Positions 11,440 to 23,702 of a DNA stretch of 64,000 nt are shown here, piece after piece. The notes under the pieces were generated by a model. It searched no databases and had not been told where the DNA came from. It saw only the letters and a list, made by a program, of their open reading frames with translations. The position numbers and the translations under genes are program-made. This stretch comes from Codonopsis lanceolata. Lineage: Eukaryota; Streptophyta; Magnoliopsida; Asterales; Campanulaceae. How positions within the stretch are numbered: the stretch's first letter is position 1; each line of letters opens with the position of its first letter. Location of the stretch: positions 160,610,437 to 160,674,436 of the forward strand of contig CM028379.1 of assembly GCA_013146195.2 (NCBI GenBank). Reading direction: 5' to 3'.

Positions 11440-12120
11440 TTTATTTTAATTTGTTTGAATCAATTGGCTTGTTCAAACAACTTTATCGAACCATTAATTT
11501 TGATTATGTTGATTTTAACGGGTTCAATACTTCTCAAAAGGACACTACATGTGGGCCAAAGATTACTAGAGTTAATGGATAGAAATAAGTGATCTTAGAA
11601 ACTAATTCACAGTTTGTCAAAGACCTCTCCAAGATCCCTAGAGATAAAAATCACCCATTGAAGGCGCTTTTGAAAGATATTGTAAGCCCCACAAAGGCTC
11701 AGGAATAGCCTAGAGGTGTGAATAGTATATTTATCAATTAAAAATTAAATCGTTTTCAATTTAAAATAATTTGGTTCTAATTTAAAATAAATTGGTTCAT
11801 TTTCCATATATAATCAAAGTAACTAACTATTAAATTAGTTAAGGCAACATAATGGTTGGAAAGTGTATATCACAAAGGTGCTTGTAAGAAAAGACAAGGT
11901 TGTACCAGCACACTTTGTGAGTAGATGCAATTTGTGGCTTTAACAAAGGTTGTCGAAAGATAAACAAGTGAAAGAGTGAACAAGTTTAATCTAGCTTATA
12001 CTAATACATTAAGTTCAACAAAGACTACTACTTAATCAGTAAACTTTGATAATTGAGACATCAACTGGGCAAACAAGTTATTTGACAAAAATTGTAAAGT
12101 ACTTAACTGTTTATAAAAGA

Positions 12121-12262
12121 TACTCCCTCCGTCCCTAAATTATCATCATTTTTTCCTTTTTCGTCCATCCCAAAATAATTGTCCAATTTGAAACTTAAAT
12201 TTTTATAACATCACTTTTACCATTTTACCCTTACTTTTTCACCTTACTTTAATTATGATTTT
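12121..12262. mobile_element. Stowaway MITE, left half only
   Basis: The segment begins TACTCCCTCCGTCCCTAAAT and continues with the CCCAAAATAATTGTCCAATT block seen in the complete copy at 62224-62485. No matching right end follows, so this copy is truncated. The rest of 11449-12540 shows no gene. Confidence 0.65.
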
Positions 12263-12569
12263 CTTGAGAGAGAACGATATGGGAGGGAGAGTGAAATGTT
12301 AAATGCTCAAAACCTAGGTGTTGTTCTTGTTCAATTGAAGGGAGGATATTTTAGTAATATCCTCATTTAAGTGGGGTGCTTCGTTTAGTATAAACGATGT
12401 TACTTTTAGTGTAAATGTTTGCTAACCTAAAATATTTGAACCTTTTATTTTTGAACATCATTTAACTTTTATATCATTAGCTTTATGACCTCTAATTATT
12501 TCTAAAACAGTGCTAAATGTCATATTCTAGTCGGCTATAATCGCACAAGTTTCTGTTTTGCCCATAAAC

Positions 12570-12835
12570 TACTCACTTGGTCGTTTAAATTACTCAGTTG
12601 GTCGTTTAAACTACTTACCTCGATAATTTAAATCACTCTCCTTAGTCGTTAAACTACTCATCTTTATACCTGAGTAGTTTAAATCACTCACTTTTATCGT
12701 TTAAACTACTCACCTTGATAGTTTAAATCACCCATCTTGGTCGTTTAAACTACTTATCTTTATATATGAGTAGTTTAAACTACTAATTTTCGTCATTTGA
12801 ACTACTCTCTTAGTCATTTAAACTATTCATTAAGA
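12570..12835. repeat. Minisatellite of about 20-22 bp units
   Basis: Roughly a dozen degenerate units around GTTTAAACTACTCACCTTG follow one another, separated by GGTC, GATA or TATA variants. There is no coding potential. Confidence 0.8.
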
Positions 12836-12992
12836 ATATATTAGACATTTCCTCTCGGTAATGCAAAAAAAAAAAAAAAACCTTCTAGTAGAACAAAATC
12901 TGGTCGCACATATTTACCACTGTTAATTATAAATTTAGCACCATTTTAATCGATAGCGTGATATTTTAAGACCATTTATATCTTCACTATTA

Positions 12993-13255
12993 CCTCCGTC
13001 CCAAAATAAATGGCGTTTTAACAATTTGTACACAGTTTAAGGAAAGGCTATAAAAAGAGATATATCGTTATTTATGATAACTTATTATAGTTAAGTTACA
13101 CTAATCTATAATACAATAGAGCTTATAGTCACACGCTCGCAATTGACAAAGGCTATTCAGGGGCTGAGATTGATTCATTTATGGAAATCTTACGGTCATA
13201 ATCGTTGTCTGAGTTCACATGTGTGAACGGCAGTTGAGTAGTTGAGCAACTCCCT
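12993..13255. repeat. Copy of the 4758-4802/7623-7830 repeat, upstream of the FPS fragment
   Basis: It starts TACCTCCGTCCCAAAATAAA and aligns block by block to the pieces either side of the Mutator-like element at 4803. This copy is uninterrupted and shows the pre-insertion state, including the empty target TTTGTACACAG. It ends about 190 bp before the FPS start codon. Confidence 0.6.
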
Positions 13256-13443
13256 CTGTATGCGTACCCCTCTCCCCAATCATTTTTTCTCTCTTCCTCT
13301 CTTCCTATTCCTACTACTACTCCTACTCTTATTCTCAACTTCCTCTGCCTCTGCCTCTCCCAACGGACAAGCACTTCTGTGAGTGAGCAGAATCCGCCTT
13401 TGATCTTCCCTCCCTTGAACAAGAACACACGCACAAAGACATA

Positions 13444-13553
13444 ATGATCGATCTGAGGTCAAAGTTTCTGGAAGTTTACGCTTCTTCAAATCTGAATTAC
13501 TTGTCGACCCTGCTTTCGAATGGACAGACGATTCCCGTCAATGGGTTGAGCGG
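13444..13553 (+). pseudogene. FPS: Farnesyl diphosphate synthase, isolated exon 1 with a 1-base deletion
   Basis: The frame starting at 13444 reads MIDLRSKFLEVYA. After a one-base shift it reads FKSELLVDPAFEWTDDSRQW then VER. Together these match the start of plant farnesyl diphosphate synthase, the cytosolic enzyme making the C15 precursor of sterols and sesquiterpenes. In the family this segment is 37 codons (111 nt), ending at a splice site after WxER. Here it is 110 nt and is followed by GTACCT as a donor, so one base is missing around 13480. No downstream exon (the MLDYNVPGG segment or the aspartate-rich motifs) follows before a Tourist-type element at 14041. The sequence to 14040 looks like intron. 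An assembly error could cause the shift, but absence of the remaining gene still makes this a fragment. Confidence 0.85.
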
Positions 13554-14040
13554 GTACCTTTTTCATGCTTCCCCTCCGCTCACACACACTTGTATTTATT
13601 CACAATGACATACTTATTTGCTTTTCTTCGTCTCTGTGAATTTCTAATTGTAATTAACGCATACAATTTTATTCGTTTACTACCATTTTTTCCTTTTTCG
13701 GGATATTGATTGGATTTACTTCGCTACATAGTTTTCGCCGTTGGAGATTATTATCAAATCTATTTGATTTAGTTGTGATTTTGATGTTCATTTATGTGGA
13801 TTTGCAATTATATCGTGTGTTGATTTGATTCGTTATTTGATTTACTCCTCTACATTGTTTGCACCCTTGGAGAATGGAGATTCATCGTTAAATTCTATGG
13901 TATAATGTTAATTCATTATGATTGAGAACAAGTAAATCAGAAGATGGATTAATTGAATGTTGAAATCCAATCATATGTAAATTTTGCAGGGTGATCTTCA
14001 AAAGTCATACATTCGACAATTTCTTTGGATGTAATGCTTA

Positions 14041-14987
14041 GGCTCCGTTTGTTTCACGGAAAATGACTTTCGGAAAACGTTTTTCTCATTTTTCGGTGTT
14101 TGGTAACCTTAGGAAAATGCAGTCAACGTAAAAGGTTTTCTGAGTCAACGAAAAATGAAGGTTTTTTTTTTCCCGGAAAATGACTTACGGAATCATTTTC
14201 CGTAAGTCATTTTCCAAATGTTCGGGCACCCTCCGCCCCCTTTCACAATTGCACATATACAATTACACACAATATTTCACTCAACAAATAAATTGTTTAG
14301 AAATATAAATAAAGTTTGTGCATACTATTTATAAATTATAATTTTAATAAATGCTTACTACGTTCTAAAATTAGTGTCACCTATATTATTTAGGGACATC
14401 CTAACCATTGTTAAATTTCGATTTTAAAACATTTTTTTTCATATCAATTATCAAAAAAATTATTTGTAATTGTGAGATTGAAAAAAGATAGATATTGATT
14501 TGACACCACTAATAATAAATAAAGAAAAATTACTTAAAGTTCAACACTATTTTATATTCAATATGTGCATTAATATTAGAATATTTTTTTTGTATTTATT
14601 CATATATAGTTTTCCATAACATTTTCTAGGGACATCCTAAACATTGTCTATTTTCTATTTTAAAACATTTTTTTTTCATATCAATTATCAAAAAAATTAT
14701 TTGTAATTGTGAGATTAAAAAAAGATGGACCTTATTAAAAAAAGATGGTCCTTATTAATTTTCTAGGGACATCCTAAACATTGTTTATTTTATATTTTTA
14801 TTTTTGTATTTATTCATATATTGTTTTCCGTAACATTTTTCGTGTGTTTGTCAAACACCCGTAAATGTTTTCTGACATATTTTCAAAAGATTTACCAAAC
14901 ACCTGAAAATGAAATATTTTGATTTTCCGGAAATCATTTTCCAAAAATCATTTTCTGGAAATGATTTTCCGTGAAACAAACGGAGCC
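14041..14987. mobile_element. Tourist/PIF-Harbinger-type element
   Basis: Terminal inverted repeats GGCTCCGTTTGTTTCACGGA and their complement bound the 947-bp element, flanked by TTA on both sides (14038-14040 and 14988-14990). A TTA duplication is diagnostic of PIF/Harbinger. Subterminal parts are palindromic (CGGAAAATGA and TCATTTTCCG motifs). The interior contains three partial copies of a block starting GGGACATCCTAA (near 14392, 14629 and 14765). No transposase is present. Confidence 0.85.
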
Positions 14988-15626
14988 TTACTTTCAGTTC
15001 CATGTAGATCTATTGAGTTTGAAATCATTTTTACCCAACAATTGAATGTTACTTCTAGCAGTTATGAATTATTAGAATAACGTCAAACTTGGCCATTTTT
15101 TGTATGTTATTTGATTTTCCATAGAACACAATCACTTTTTTATACCAACATAAAAAAAAAATTAATTTTTTAGTGTTTATCTTCCACACTAAATCTAGAA
15201 TATAAAACAGGTCACGCGGTAAAAAAAAAGTTAAAAAAAAATTAATACCCTTGGTGTCTATGTTAAAAAAAAGTTTGTATTTTAACAAAAGATTATTAAT
15301 TGTATAAGGGCAAAACTAGTTGTCCTCCTCAAATTTGTAATTTTATTTCTATTAATAAAATCTAATAAGGTACCGTTTCTGTTTCCTTAAAAAAATTACA
15401 AATAAATAAATTCTAACAAGGTATCGCATCTGTTTTCTTTAAAAAATTACAAATAAAAGTTTTAATTTTTTTCTCCACTATTGAATGATCATAATGTTTT
15501 AATTGATTACCGATAGGTCTTCATTTTCAATTTGTTATTTTAGACTTTTTTGAAACATGATTAAAACATATATTGATTTATTTAAATATTGACACCCTCC
15601 AATACTGACATCCTCCCCTACTCGCG

Positions 15627-15656
15627 CCGTGCTATAAGCACGGGCACAAAGACTAG
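15627..15656 (+). mobile_element. Helitron 3' terminus (hairpin + CTAG)
   Basis: CCGTGC-TATAA-GCACGG (15627-15643) forms a perfect 6-bp stem, extended by flanking GC bases. CTAG at 15653-15656 followed by T gives the canonical Helitron end. It lies on the same strand as the FPS fragment and about 400 bp before the NQR copy 2 start. The 5' end was not identified. The remainder of 14991-16055 is AT-rich with no recognised gene. Confidence 0.7.
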
Positions 15657-16055
15657 TATTTTTCTATTTCTACTCAACAACTTTATTTAACAACATTTAG
15701 TTTGAGTGTAGTAAATAAGAGCAGTTTGATAAAATATGGAAAAATGTTTATTGAAATCGTATAAGGATAATTATTTTGCGACAAATAATCTTTGCTGAAA
15801 CGATATTTATTTTGGAATGAAGGTAATATTGTTTATGTTGTGCATAAAACTTATGAGTGAAGTAGTTTAAAAGGTAAAATGGTAAAATTGTACAGTGGAG
15901 TAGTTTAAAAAGTAAAATGGTAAAAGTTAAACACCCAAAACGTAAAAATAGCAAAATCTAAAAAAAGAGGGACTAAATAAATAGTTTATGATCAAAATTA
16001 GAAAAGCTTATTGTCGTGGGAAGGTGCGTGGCAGACTGGCAAGCAGGGGAGAGAA

Positions 16056-18590
16056 ATGGAAGCAGCAATTGCTGGGAAGTCTATGATCAAAGTAGCAGCA
16101 ATATGTGGCTCTCTTCGCAAAGCTTCCTTCAATCATGGGCTCCTTCGTTCCGGTTCTGGTCTTTCTCTCTTCAATTTTATGCATATATATCTAATTGAAG
16201 TAGTAGGTATAATTTATTTATTCTTGGATTATAGCGATGGAGATAAGCAAGGAATCCATAAGCGGTCTGCATATTGACTACATCGACATAGCACCGTTGC
16301 CGATGCTTAACACTGATCTCGAAATCGACGGCAAGTACCCTCTTGTTGTGCAAGCTTTCCGTCAGAAGATTCTAGAAGCCGATAGTTATCTCTTTGCTTC
16401 CCCCGAGTACAACTACTCCGTCACCGGTAGGTAAACTTTTTATATACACCCCCCAATATTTTTTATTCTTACATTAGTTGGGAAGAGTATTATTGATTAT
16501 GATTTGTTTCGTTGTTGACACTTTCACAATTAAACAATGCAAAAATTCTATTAAAGGAATCATCATAGCCTTGCCTTAAACTGTTATCATAATTCTTAGC
16601 GGTCTTACCCCACGTCAAAGTGTTTAGCTTTATGAACAGCTTGATGAGAGGCCCACCAACAAGAAAATTGGCATCAACGGATATAGGGGGATGATTTAGG
16701 TGTACTAGAAATTTTAGTCAACCCATGGTAATCGGATATCTTGACATTTTAAATTATCTAGCCTTGCCATTTACTACTGTGAATTTTGATCACCCTCTAA
16801 AATGGTGAATGATTGATCCTGCTATTTGGGACATGGACTCCATTTCAATCTTAGTATCCGCATCGACGTGAGACAATCTGGGTGTGGCTAGACTAATGAC
16901 ATGTAATCCTATTTGGCAAGTTTCACACCTGCACCTGTATGCATACGCGGCACTTATATACCTGAGCCCTGTAACAACGTTCCAAACTTGAGCCTTTATA
17001 GCTGTCATTATAGCTGTCATTGGCGCATCCATATCCTACTTTGAGAGTGAGGTATGGGTTTTCTTTTCTCTTCTTATTGTTTCCTCCCTTCTCAATATGC
17101 ATGCATTCACGACGTGTATTCTTACTTAGTTGTACCTTAATTGGTTTCAGAACTAAAATCAAGTCTGATACTTACTCAGTATCTTAATTGGTTTTGGAAC
17201 TCTTATTTGGTCCCCATTAAACTTTTCATTCCCCATCACTCTATGGATCTGTTGTGACCTTTTCCAAATTTCTGCATCACCAAATCACCCAAAAGAGCTT
17301 TAAAACAGCGCACACAGAACAGCCTTCGCAACTCTAGGTTCCTACTCACCATATCATTGCAAGACAATCTACCTCAGGGATTATCAAGAACCACGTCTTC
17401 CTTGTTGCACCTTAGCAGCTGTACCATGCCTTGGCAATGACTATGAACAAATTTATCCATTATCAGAAGACTGATTGTTTGGAATTATCATCCCACCTCT
17501 CAGCTTAACTGCTCTGTAGCAAATTTCTCCATAAAATCCAGTTCAGGCCTTTCTGAAACCATATCTTCTCTAGACCTTTCCACTTGATCCTTCAATGTTG
17601 ATAATAATATTATGTAGAAATATGAGAGAGGAGGTGGTGGTCTTTACCTTCAGACCTGCACATACAAAGATTTGCAGAGAGGGAGGCAATTTCAACCCCA
17701 AGGACTCCTCTTGAAGCAGTTGAGAGAGAGGACGCAATAAAGAAATTGTGCTGTGTTGAAGGGAAGGAGATGATAAGAGAGAGAAAGGAGTTAGGAGGAA
17801 TGGTGGATGCAGATTGCAGAATTTTGAAGAAGGGAGATGTCAACAGTGGTAGACCAGTTGCTGCAGTTGGGTTAAGAGAGAGAAAGGCTTGGGAGAGATG
17901 GCAAGGGCACTCAGGCAAAGGCCTTGAGGTCCTTGGTTCCAATCCCCATACCAACAAGGGGTCACACTTAACTATAAAAAAAAGCAACATATTTCCTCTT
18001 GCACTAGGGGACTTACAGCTGCACAATACATAATTGCAGTAGATATAGTACATACCTGATACACTAAAGGGCTTCTTTTTTTTTCTTGTTCACCTCTAAA
18101 ATATTATACTTTTCAAACATAGACTCTTTGAATGGAACGGAGGGAGTATCTTGCAGAAAGTTGGAATACATGAGTTTACATCTGAAAATTTTCTATTATA
18201 GAGGTAACTGTAAGTTAAATAATAAATGATCTTGCAAAGTTACATATTTTTGCCACTCATTGCTGTTTGTTTTCCATTATATTAGCCCCTTTGAAGAATG
18301 CAATAGATTGGGCATCTAGACCAACAAATGTTTGGGCTAATAAGGCTGCTGCCATTGTGAGTGCTGGTGGAAGCTTTGGCGGGGGACGTTCGCAGTATCA
18401 TCTCCGCCAAATTGGAGTTTATCTGGATCTCCATTTCATTAATAAGCCTGAATTTTTCCTGAATGCGTTCCAGCCTCCATCAAAGTTTGATAGCGACGGC
18501 AACTTGATCGATACTGCAGCCAAGGAGAGATTGAAACAAGTTCTCTTATCTTTGAAAGAGTTCACATTGCGAATAAAAAACGAGTGCTAA
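16056..18590 (+). CDS. NQR: NAD(P)H:quinone oxidoreductase (FMN-dependent), copy 2
   Basis: Three exons, 16056-16152, 16235-16426 and 18286-18590, add up to 594 nt and encode 197 aa. Intron positions and phases match the minus-strand paralogue at 681-3362; exon 2 is 192 nt in both. The role is two-electron quinone reduction using FMN and NAD(P)H in the cytosol. CGSLRKASFN, SPEYNYSVT and FGGGRSQYHLRQ are present; the glycine loop reads GGSFGGG instead of GGGFGGG. Exon 1 carries a short non-conserved lead (MEAAIAG) before the conserved IKVAAICGS. An upstream in-frame TTG at 16011 is not needed. Intron 2 (16427-18285) carries a SINE near 17895-17985 and half of a Stowaway MITE. The two copies are transcribed away from each other from starts 12.7 kb apart, which suggests an inverted duplication later spread out by transposons. 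Confidence 0.95.
17895..17985 (+). mobile_element. SINE 3' part in NQR copy 2 intron 2
   Basis: GAGGTCCTTGGTTCCAATCC includes a B-box-like GGTTCCAATCC and is followed by CATACCAACAAGGGGTCACA and an A-rich tail. The same block occurs at 25638-25702. The preceding GATGGCAAGGGCACTCAGGC may be the A-box region. The 5' limit is uncertain. Confidence 0.6.
18091..18148. mobile_element. Stowaway MITE, right half
   Basis: GACTCTTTGAATGGAACGGA then GGGAGTA closes the segment. The same block ends the complete element at 58467-58675. No left end is present. Confidence 0.6.
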
Positions 18591-18735
18591 ATGAATTTAC
18601 GTGGTTCAAGATGAATGCTTATATCCGTTATGCACGTTTGTGAATTTGCATTGTAATAGAAGCTAGTAGTAGAAGAAATCCACATGCAATGAGCTTGGGG
18701 GGTTAATTGTAAATATGATTTATGATTTAGTTTTA

Positions 18736-19886
18736 GGGCGAATTATCCAAATCGTCCCTGTACTTTACATATTTTTCCAAATTCATCATAAAATCCTAAA
18801 AATCGTCCATTTACTAAAGCTTGCACACAATTAGTCCTTCCGTTCAATTTCGTTATTTTTTTCCGTTAAGTCAACACATGTGTTTCACGTGATATTGGTC
18901 AAGCGTAAATTTATCTATGTATTCATTTCTTTTGAATAGACAAAAATATACATGATTGTTTTGTTTTTTAAAACCACATACAAGGGTTATGATGTAATTA
19001 ACTAAATTATAATTTTAAAACCTTTTCTTCTCCATTCTCATCCCCCTCCCCTACTCTTCCACCATGACTGCCCCCACTACTGCCATTGCCGGCAAAAAAA
19101 TATGAAGTAATTGTTTCATTTCCCAACCCTACCCATGATCAAAGTGGTTATTGATATGCTCTACCACCGTTACCAAGCAACAAAACATGAAGAACAAACG
19201 ATGGGCATAATTGATAATAACGAAAAGGAAGTTTGGATTTTGCTTCCAACACTAGATACATAGATCCTTCTATTCAGGTTCAATTCTGACAATAAATTAG
19301 AAGATATCAATTACAAATGTTCTAGCATATGCCGGTGACGACGGAAAGATGACGGTGACAGAGGTCAAGAATGACTGTTTTGGAGGAGATATCCAAATAA
19401 GGAAAGATTCTTCCATTTCTCTCTTAATTCATTTTGCTTTCGGCCCGCACATCAATCAATCTAGGAAGGTAAAGAAGGATAATTGTTCCAAGAAAGAGAT
19501 CCGAGAGAAACCCATTTGGATACTTTGTTTTTGGTACTATCCGCAGTTTCTTTCTTACCCGCAACCCATATAACCCATTAATCTTCGGTCGCCATTTCAT
19601 CCTTTCCATCTTCGTCTCCCTCTTCATTGTCAACACTGGTTGGCCAACGTCCATTGAGGGTTGGCCGAAAAAACGGGTCGGCTCCTTCAAGATCTAGAAG
19701 ATATCAAAATAATAGGCAAGACGATGAAATGAATGAATTACAGCAACTCCAACAACCAATTGAATTAATTCCAGCACCTCCCCTACCCCCACCTCCGTCT
19801 CCGAATCCATCTCTCATCTCCGCCCCGCCATCTTCTCCAGCTCCTAACATGAAGAAGAGCTTTGAGTGCCCTCCTTTTTCTGGGTT

Positions 19887-19925
<39 letters not shown>

Positions 19926-20277
19926 TGGAAGAAATGGGCACGAAGACTGCCATGAAAACTAGAGTGCCCTCTTTTTTTTGGGGTTTGTGTGTGAAAGAGA
20001 TACAGAGAAAGGGGAAAAGATGAATAATTTAATGAATAATTTTTCAGCCCTGTACACAACTGGTCCTGTACTTTTTTATAAATAGACTATTTTACTCTTG
20101 ATAATAATCATGCTATACGTACATGCGTTGACTTAACGGAAAAAAACTAACAAAATTGGACGGAATGACCAATTGCATTAAAACTTTTTGTACAAGGACT
20201 AATAAGATTCGATTTTTTTTACAAGGACAGAGTTGAAAAAAATGGTAAAATACAGAGACGATTTTGGTAATTCGCCC
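18736..20277. mobile_element. Non-autonomous Mutator-like element
   Basis: The left end GGGCGAATTATCCAAATCGT and the complement of the right end (GGGCGAATTACCAAAATCGT) start long inverted repeats, traceable for about 100 bp including the blocks around TTAAC-GGAA. The flanking 9-bp target duplication is TTAGTTTTA/TTAGTCTTA (one mismatch). The element is 1542 bp and begins 145 bp after the NQR copy 2 stop codon. The interior has proline-rich open frames (19627-19850) and a TG/AG microsatellite, plausibly captured DNA, but no domain I recognise. Confidence 0.88.
19886..19925. repeat. (TG)n(AG)n microsatellite
   Basis: A TG run followed by an AG run lies inside the Mutator-like element. A GGGTTTGTGTGTG motif recurs about 100 bp downstream. 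Confidence 0.9.
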
Positions 20278-20394
20278 TTAGTCTTACTTTTCAAAATTCT
20301 AGTATGAGGAATAAATTACAAGGAAAATCTTTTTCCAACTTGAAGGATATAGTCCACATGAAAACGTAAAACGCTACCCATATTTTTTGAAGAC

Positions 20395-21331
20395 AAAAAT
20401 TTAAGTAAAATGGTTTTATACATATTTTTTGTAAGATTGATTCCGACATATCGTGTGTTAGTGTGTTGAATTGTGAGAAAGTGACTTTTCGTCTTACAAA
20501 ACAAAACCATGTTCCAGGATAGTTACTATTTTTTGAGAACCCGATATCAAAGCCAATTGAGTTTTAGTTTTGTCAACAACTTTGATTCATCCGTATATAC
20601 CTTCAAATCTTCAAATCATCCTCTGCATCTTCACGTTTGTTTAGGGCTTTCAACTTTCAATCATGGGTGGTTGAATGAATGTTTTGATAATTTCTTTAAG
20701 ACACCTGTAAATTATTAAAAATACACCACACCTCTATATTTAAAAAACTAAAATAAATGCTAAATACACTCCCTCTATTTCCTATTGCCCCCTTCCTAAC
20801 TTTTCTCTTGTGGGTGATAGCAACGCCCTGTCACACTAATACCTTGAATTGAAGGAATTGAAAAAACAAACAGAAAAGATGAAAATTATGAATCAAATGT
20901 ATTAACAAATTGAAAGATAAAATGACTTGAGAATGGTAGTTGAAGCTCCAACGTAGCCAGGAAAGGGTTGTTAATGAGTGAAATGTAGTGTTCAATTGCC
21001 ATGGACCGAAGATTACTAGTCGATCAACACTAGGGTGTTCACCCGGTTAATGGAAACGGTAAATAGTAAAAATATCTATTTGATATCCTTACCAGTAGTG
21101 TTACAACTTGCATACTAAAATACAAAGTTGAAAAGTCAACTAAGTATTTTTCAAAGTAAGTTGTAACACTAATGGTAATGCTAGTTGTAAAGTTAGCATT
21201 ACTATTGATGAAATGATATTTTTGTATTAAAAACAATAATGCTAGGTTTATCGTTAATTTTATAACTAAGTTTTTGTGAAGAGCAAAAATGTATCTCACT
21301 TAAACACATTTGACGTTCACCAATATTTTTG

Positions 21332-21390
<59 letters not shown>

Positions 21391-21540
21391 CACTTGAGTA
21401 TATCTCCTGTAAGAAGGTCTTATAAATCTTAATTCTTAAGACGGAACCACACTCTCTCACAACTTAACCCACCAATATACGGTGGGTCGGGTAAAAAAAA
21501 TTCGACTTACAAAAAATATCAGTAAAACGGTCGTACCGAG
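20395..21540. repeat. Two dispersed MITE-like copies and a (TA)n run
   Basis: 20395-20510 and 21395-21540 (inverted) resemble the tandem pair at 200-510. A (TA)n run lies at 21334-21383. No gene is seen between 20287 and 21690. Confidence 0.5.
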
Positions 21541-22337
21541 TTTTGACGTATATATTTAGAGGGGTTTTGGTGTTAATATCTCTTCTCGTTCACTAGGCAT
21601 ATTCATTAATAACTTTTTCAAACCTACCAAACTCAAAACTAACCTAATTATCAAAAAACTAACTTATATAACATTTTTTTTGGATAAATTATCTATAACA
21701 CCCCTTTGTGTTAGAAAAATTAACTTATATGGCTATGGTTATTTTGTGAAATGTCTACAGTATCCCCAAATCCAACAACTAAAGAATATGAATGTATTCT
21801 TCACGTCGTATTCTTCTTGTATAATCGTACTCTTCTTCGTCTCTTTCTTCGTTGCAAGCCGCTCAGCTTCTCTTTGCGATTCTTCTTCTTCTCTACAACA
21901 AACGTATTGTTTTCTTTCTTGAACTCATTCCATCATTTTCACAGATTGGCAAATCAATCATTCGGTCAGTAGTTTTACTCTACTGTGTGTGTCTCTTGGT
22001 AAACGTTTTATTTCATTTTTCTGTTAAATGCAATGTAACAAATTTGTTATATTTATGAAAGTTCGATTATTGGTAATATTTGATGAAATGCATTAATGCA
22101 GAAAACAAAAAAGTTTGGATAAACATGTTCGGTTACATCCACCGAACTACTCTGAGACTGTTAACTTGAGATAACCGAACATTCTTATCTTATCAACATT
22201 GAACTATTTTACTAGACCTTGTATTATATTAAGCAACCTTGACATGGAAAAAATTACATATTTTGTATCAACATTTGACACTTTCAATAGACATTCAATA
22301 GTTTTACTATACCTTTGATATTTGTAAACAACCTTGA

Positions 22338-22930
22338 CTATACTTGATCAATTTTTGACACTTTTAATATTTTTGATTTATTTCCCATTTTCTTCTTTCT
22401 TATACTTACCAAAGCATTATCTACATGCTTTTTCGAACTTATGTTATCATTATTTTTATTTTTCAATAGATTTAATATATGTTTCGGCTTCATATTAGTA
22501 CTATAAAGTTGATCAACTCTTTCGATCTCAGCCTTTGTCAACTTCGATGCAGAAGTGTGCTATTTTTCTCCCATTGAAAGTGGATGGTTGTGTGCATTGT
22601 TAAACTCGCTAACTTTAACTCTCCAGCCATCATCTTTTACTTCCTGCAAATACACTTCAAATTTATACAAAAGCTTCTTCAAACCTTTTTTCTTTACATC
22701 TTTTAAATATTTTTTACCATCGCACCGATGTTTTCCATTATTCTCACAACTCAACCAAACTTTACGAGTGTTATCAAATTTAGTTTTACTTCTGGATACG
22801 TAAAAATACATGTCCACGGTACGTCCGGTATCTCTAACCCATTTTTCTGCCGCTTCTCGATCAATGAATTTTTCACATGTCACAAAAAAAATGAGATACA
22901 TTCGGAAATAAATTATTCTCATTTTCAAAC
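22338..22930 (-). pseudogene. Mutator-like transposase, FAR1-type N-terminal region, decayed
   Basis: The minus strand encodes a segment with KFIDREAAEKWVRDTGR, WLSCENNGKHRC, FEVYLQEVKDDGWRVKV, NNAHNHPLSMGEK, then an in-frame TAG, and in the same frame LTKAEIERVDQLYSTNM to KKHVDNALVSIRK. This is the zinc-binding FAR1-like DNA-binding domain found at the start of MURA-type transposases; the closing histidines appear as HNH. The catalytic DDE region is not seen downstream (22337-21700), so only the N-terminal third survives, with a stop at 22560. Elements such as this could supply transposase to the non-autonomous Mutator-like elements here, but this copy is broken. Confidence 0.75.
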
Positions 22931-23702
22931 TGGTAATCCTATAAACAAATAACAATAAAACCATATTAATAATTAATAATATATTTAAAAAAATCCAGCA
23001 AAATCAACCAAAGAGCCGCTACAAAGTAGCAGTTATTTTGATATATAGTCGCTATTGACAAGTGGTCCTAATTATATATCCGTTACTAAAAATCGGACCT
23101 ATTTAATAACATCCGTTTTTAAAAAACGAATCTAGACCTAAACATCCGCTACTTGGTTGCGGTTGTTTAATAAAACATCTGCTGGTAACTCGTAGTACTT
23201 TGGCTAAACATCCGCTGTGCCCTAGCAAATGCTTTGTCCAGTTATGAATTTTTTTTGCAAAATTTCAGTGAAAATAAATTCAAAAATCAACATTTACTTG
23301 AAAATAATCATCCTTGTTAGCATTTTTATTTTCATTAGGATTACGATCATAACTCATTATGAGTTGGGTGGAGGGTTTGAAGAATTTTTTTTCTTAAAGA
23401 TAAAGATGATTTTGAGGTGAGAAATATATTGGGAGGAGTTGAGAGTAGTATTGGATTGGGAAGGTAATGGTTGAGTGGGAGATTAAATGAAGGGATTTCA
23501 TAGTTAGTATAGTTTCAAATGGGATAGTTAAGTATTTTACATTTAAATGATGTTAGGTTTAGTATTTTAGGTGTTCAGTTGTGGGCGGCGCAAAAGAAAA
23601 CTGTCAAAGAGTTTGTACTCGATAAATTCCACATTTATGCATTCTCTCGCACAATATCCAAAACGTGCCTGCCATCGACGTTGAACCAACCAGCGGGAAC
23701 GG

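Noticed and set aside
12570..12835. CRISPR-like spaced repeat
   Set aside because: The units are degenerate, have no unique spacers of constant size, and the genome is a plant.
16011..16055. Upstream in-frame TTG start for NQR copy 2
   Set aside because: The ATG at 16056 matches the start of the paralogue and plant genes rarely use TTG.
19627..19962. Proline-rich open frame in a Mutator-like element
   Set aside because: It ends in a microsatellite, has no conserved motif, and lies wholly in the element. Captured DNA is possible but unproven.
21690..23560. Full-length autonomous Mutator-like element
   Set aside because: Only the FAR1-like N-terminal part of the transposase is readable, and I could not find convincing TIRs or a target duplication.
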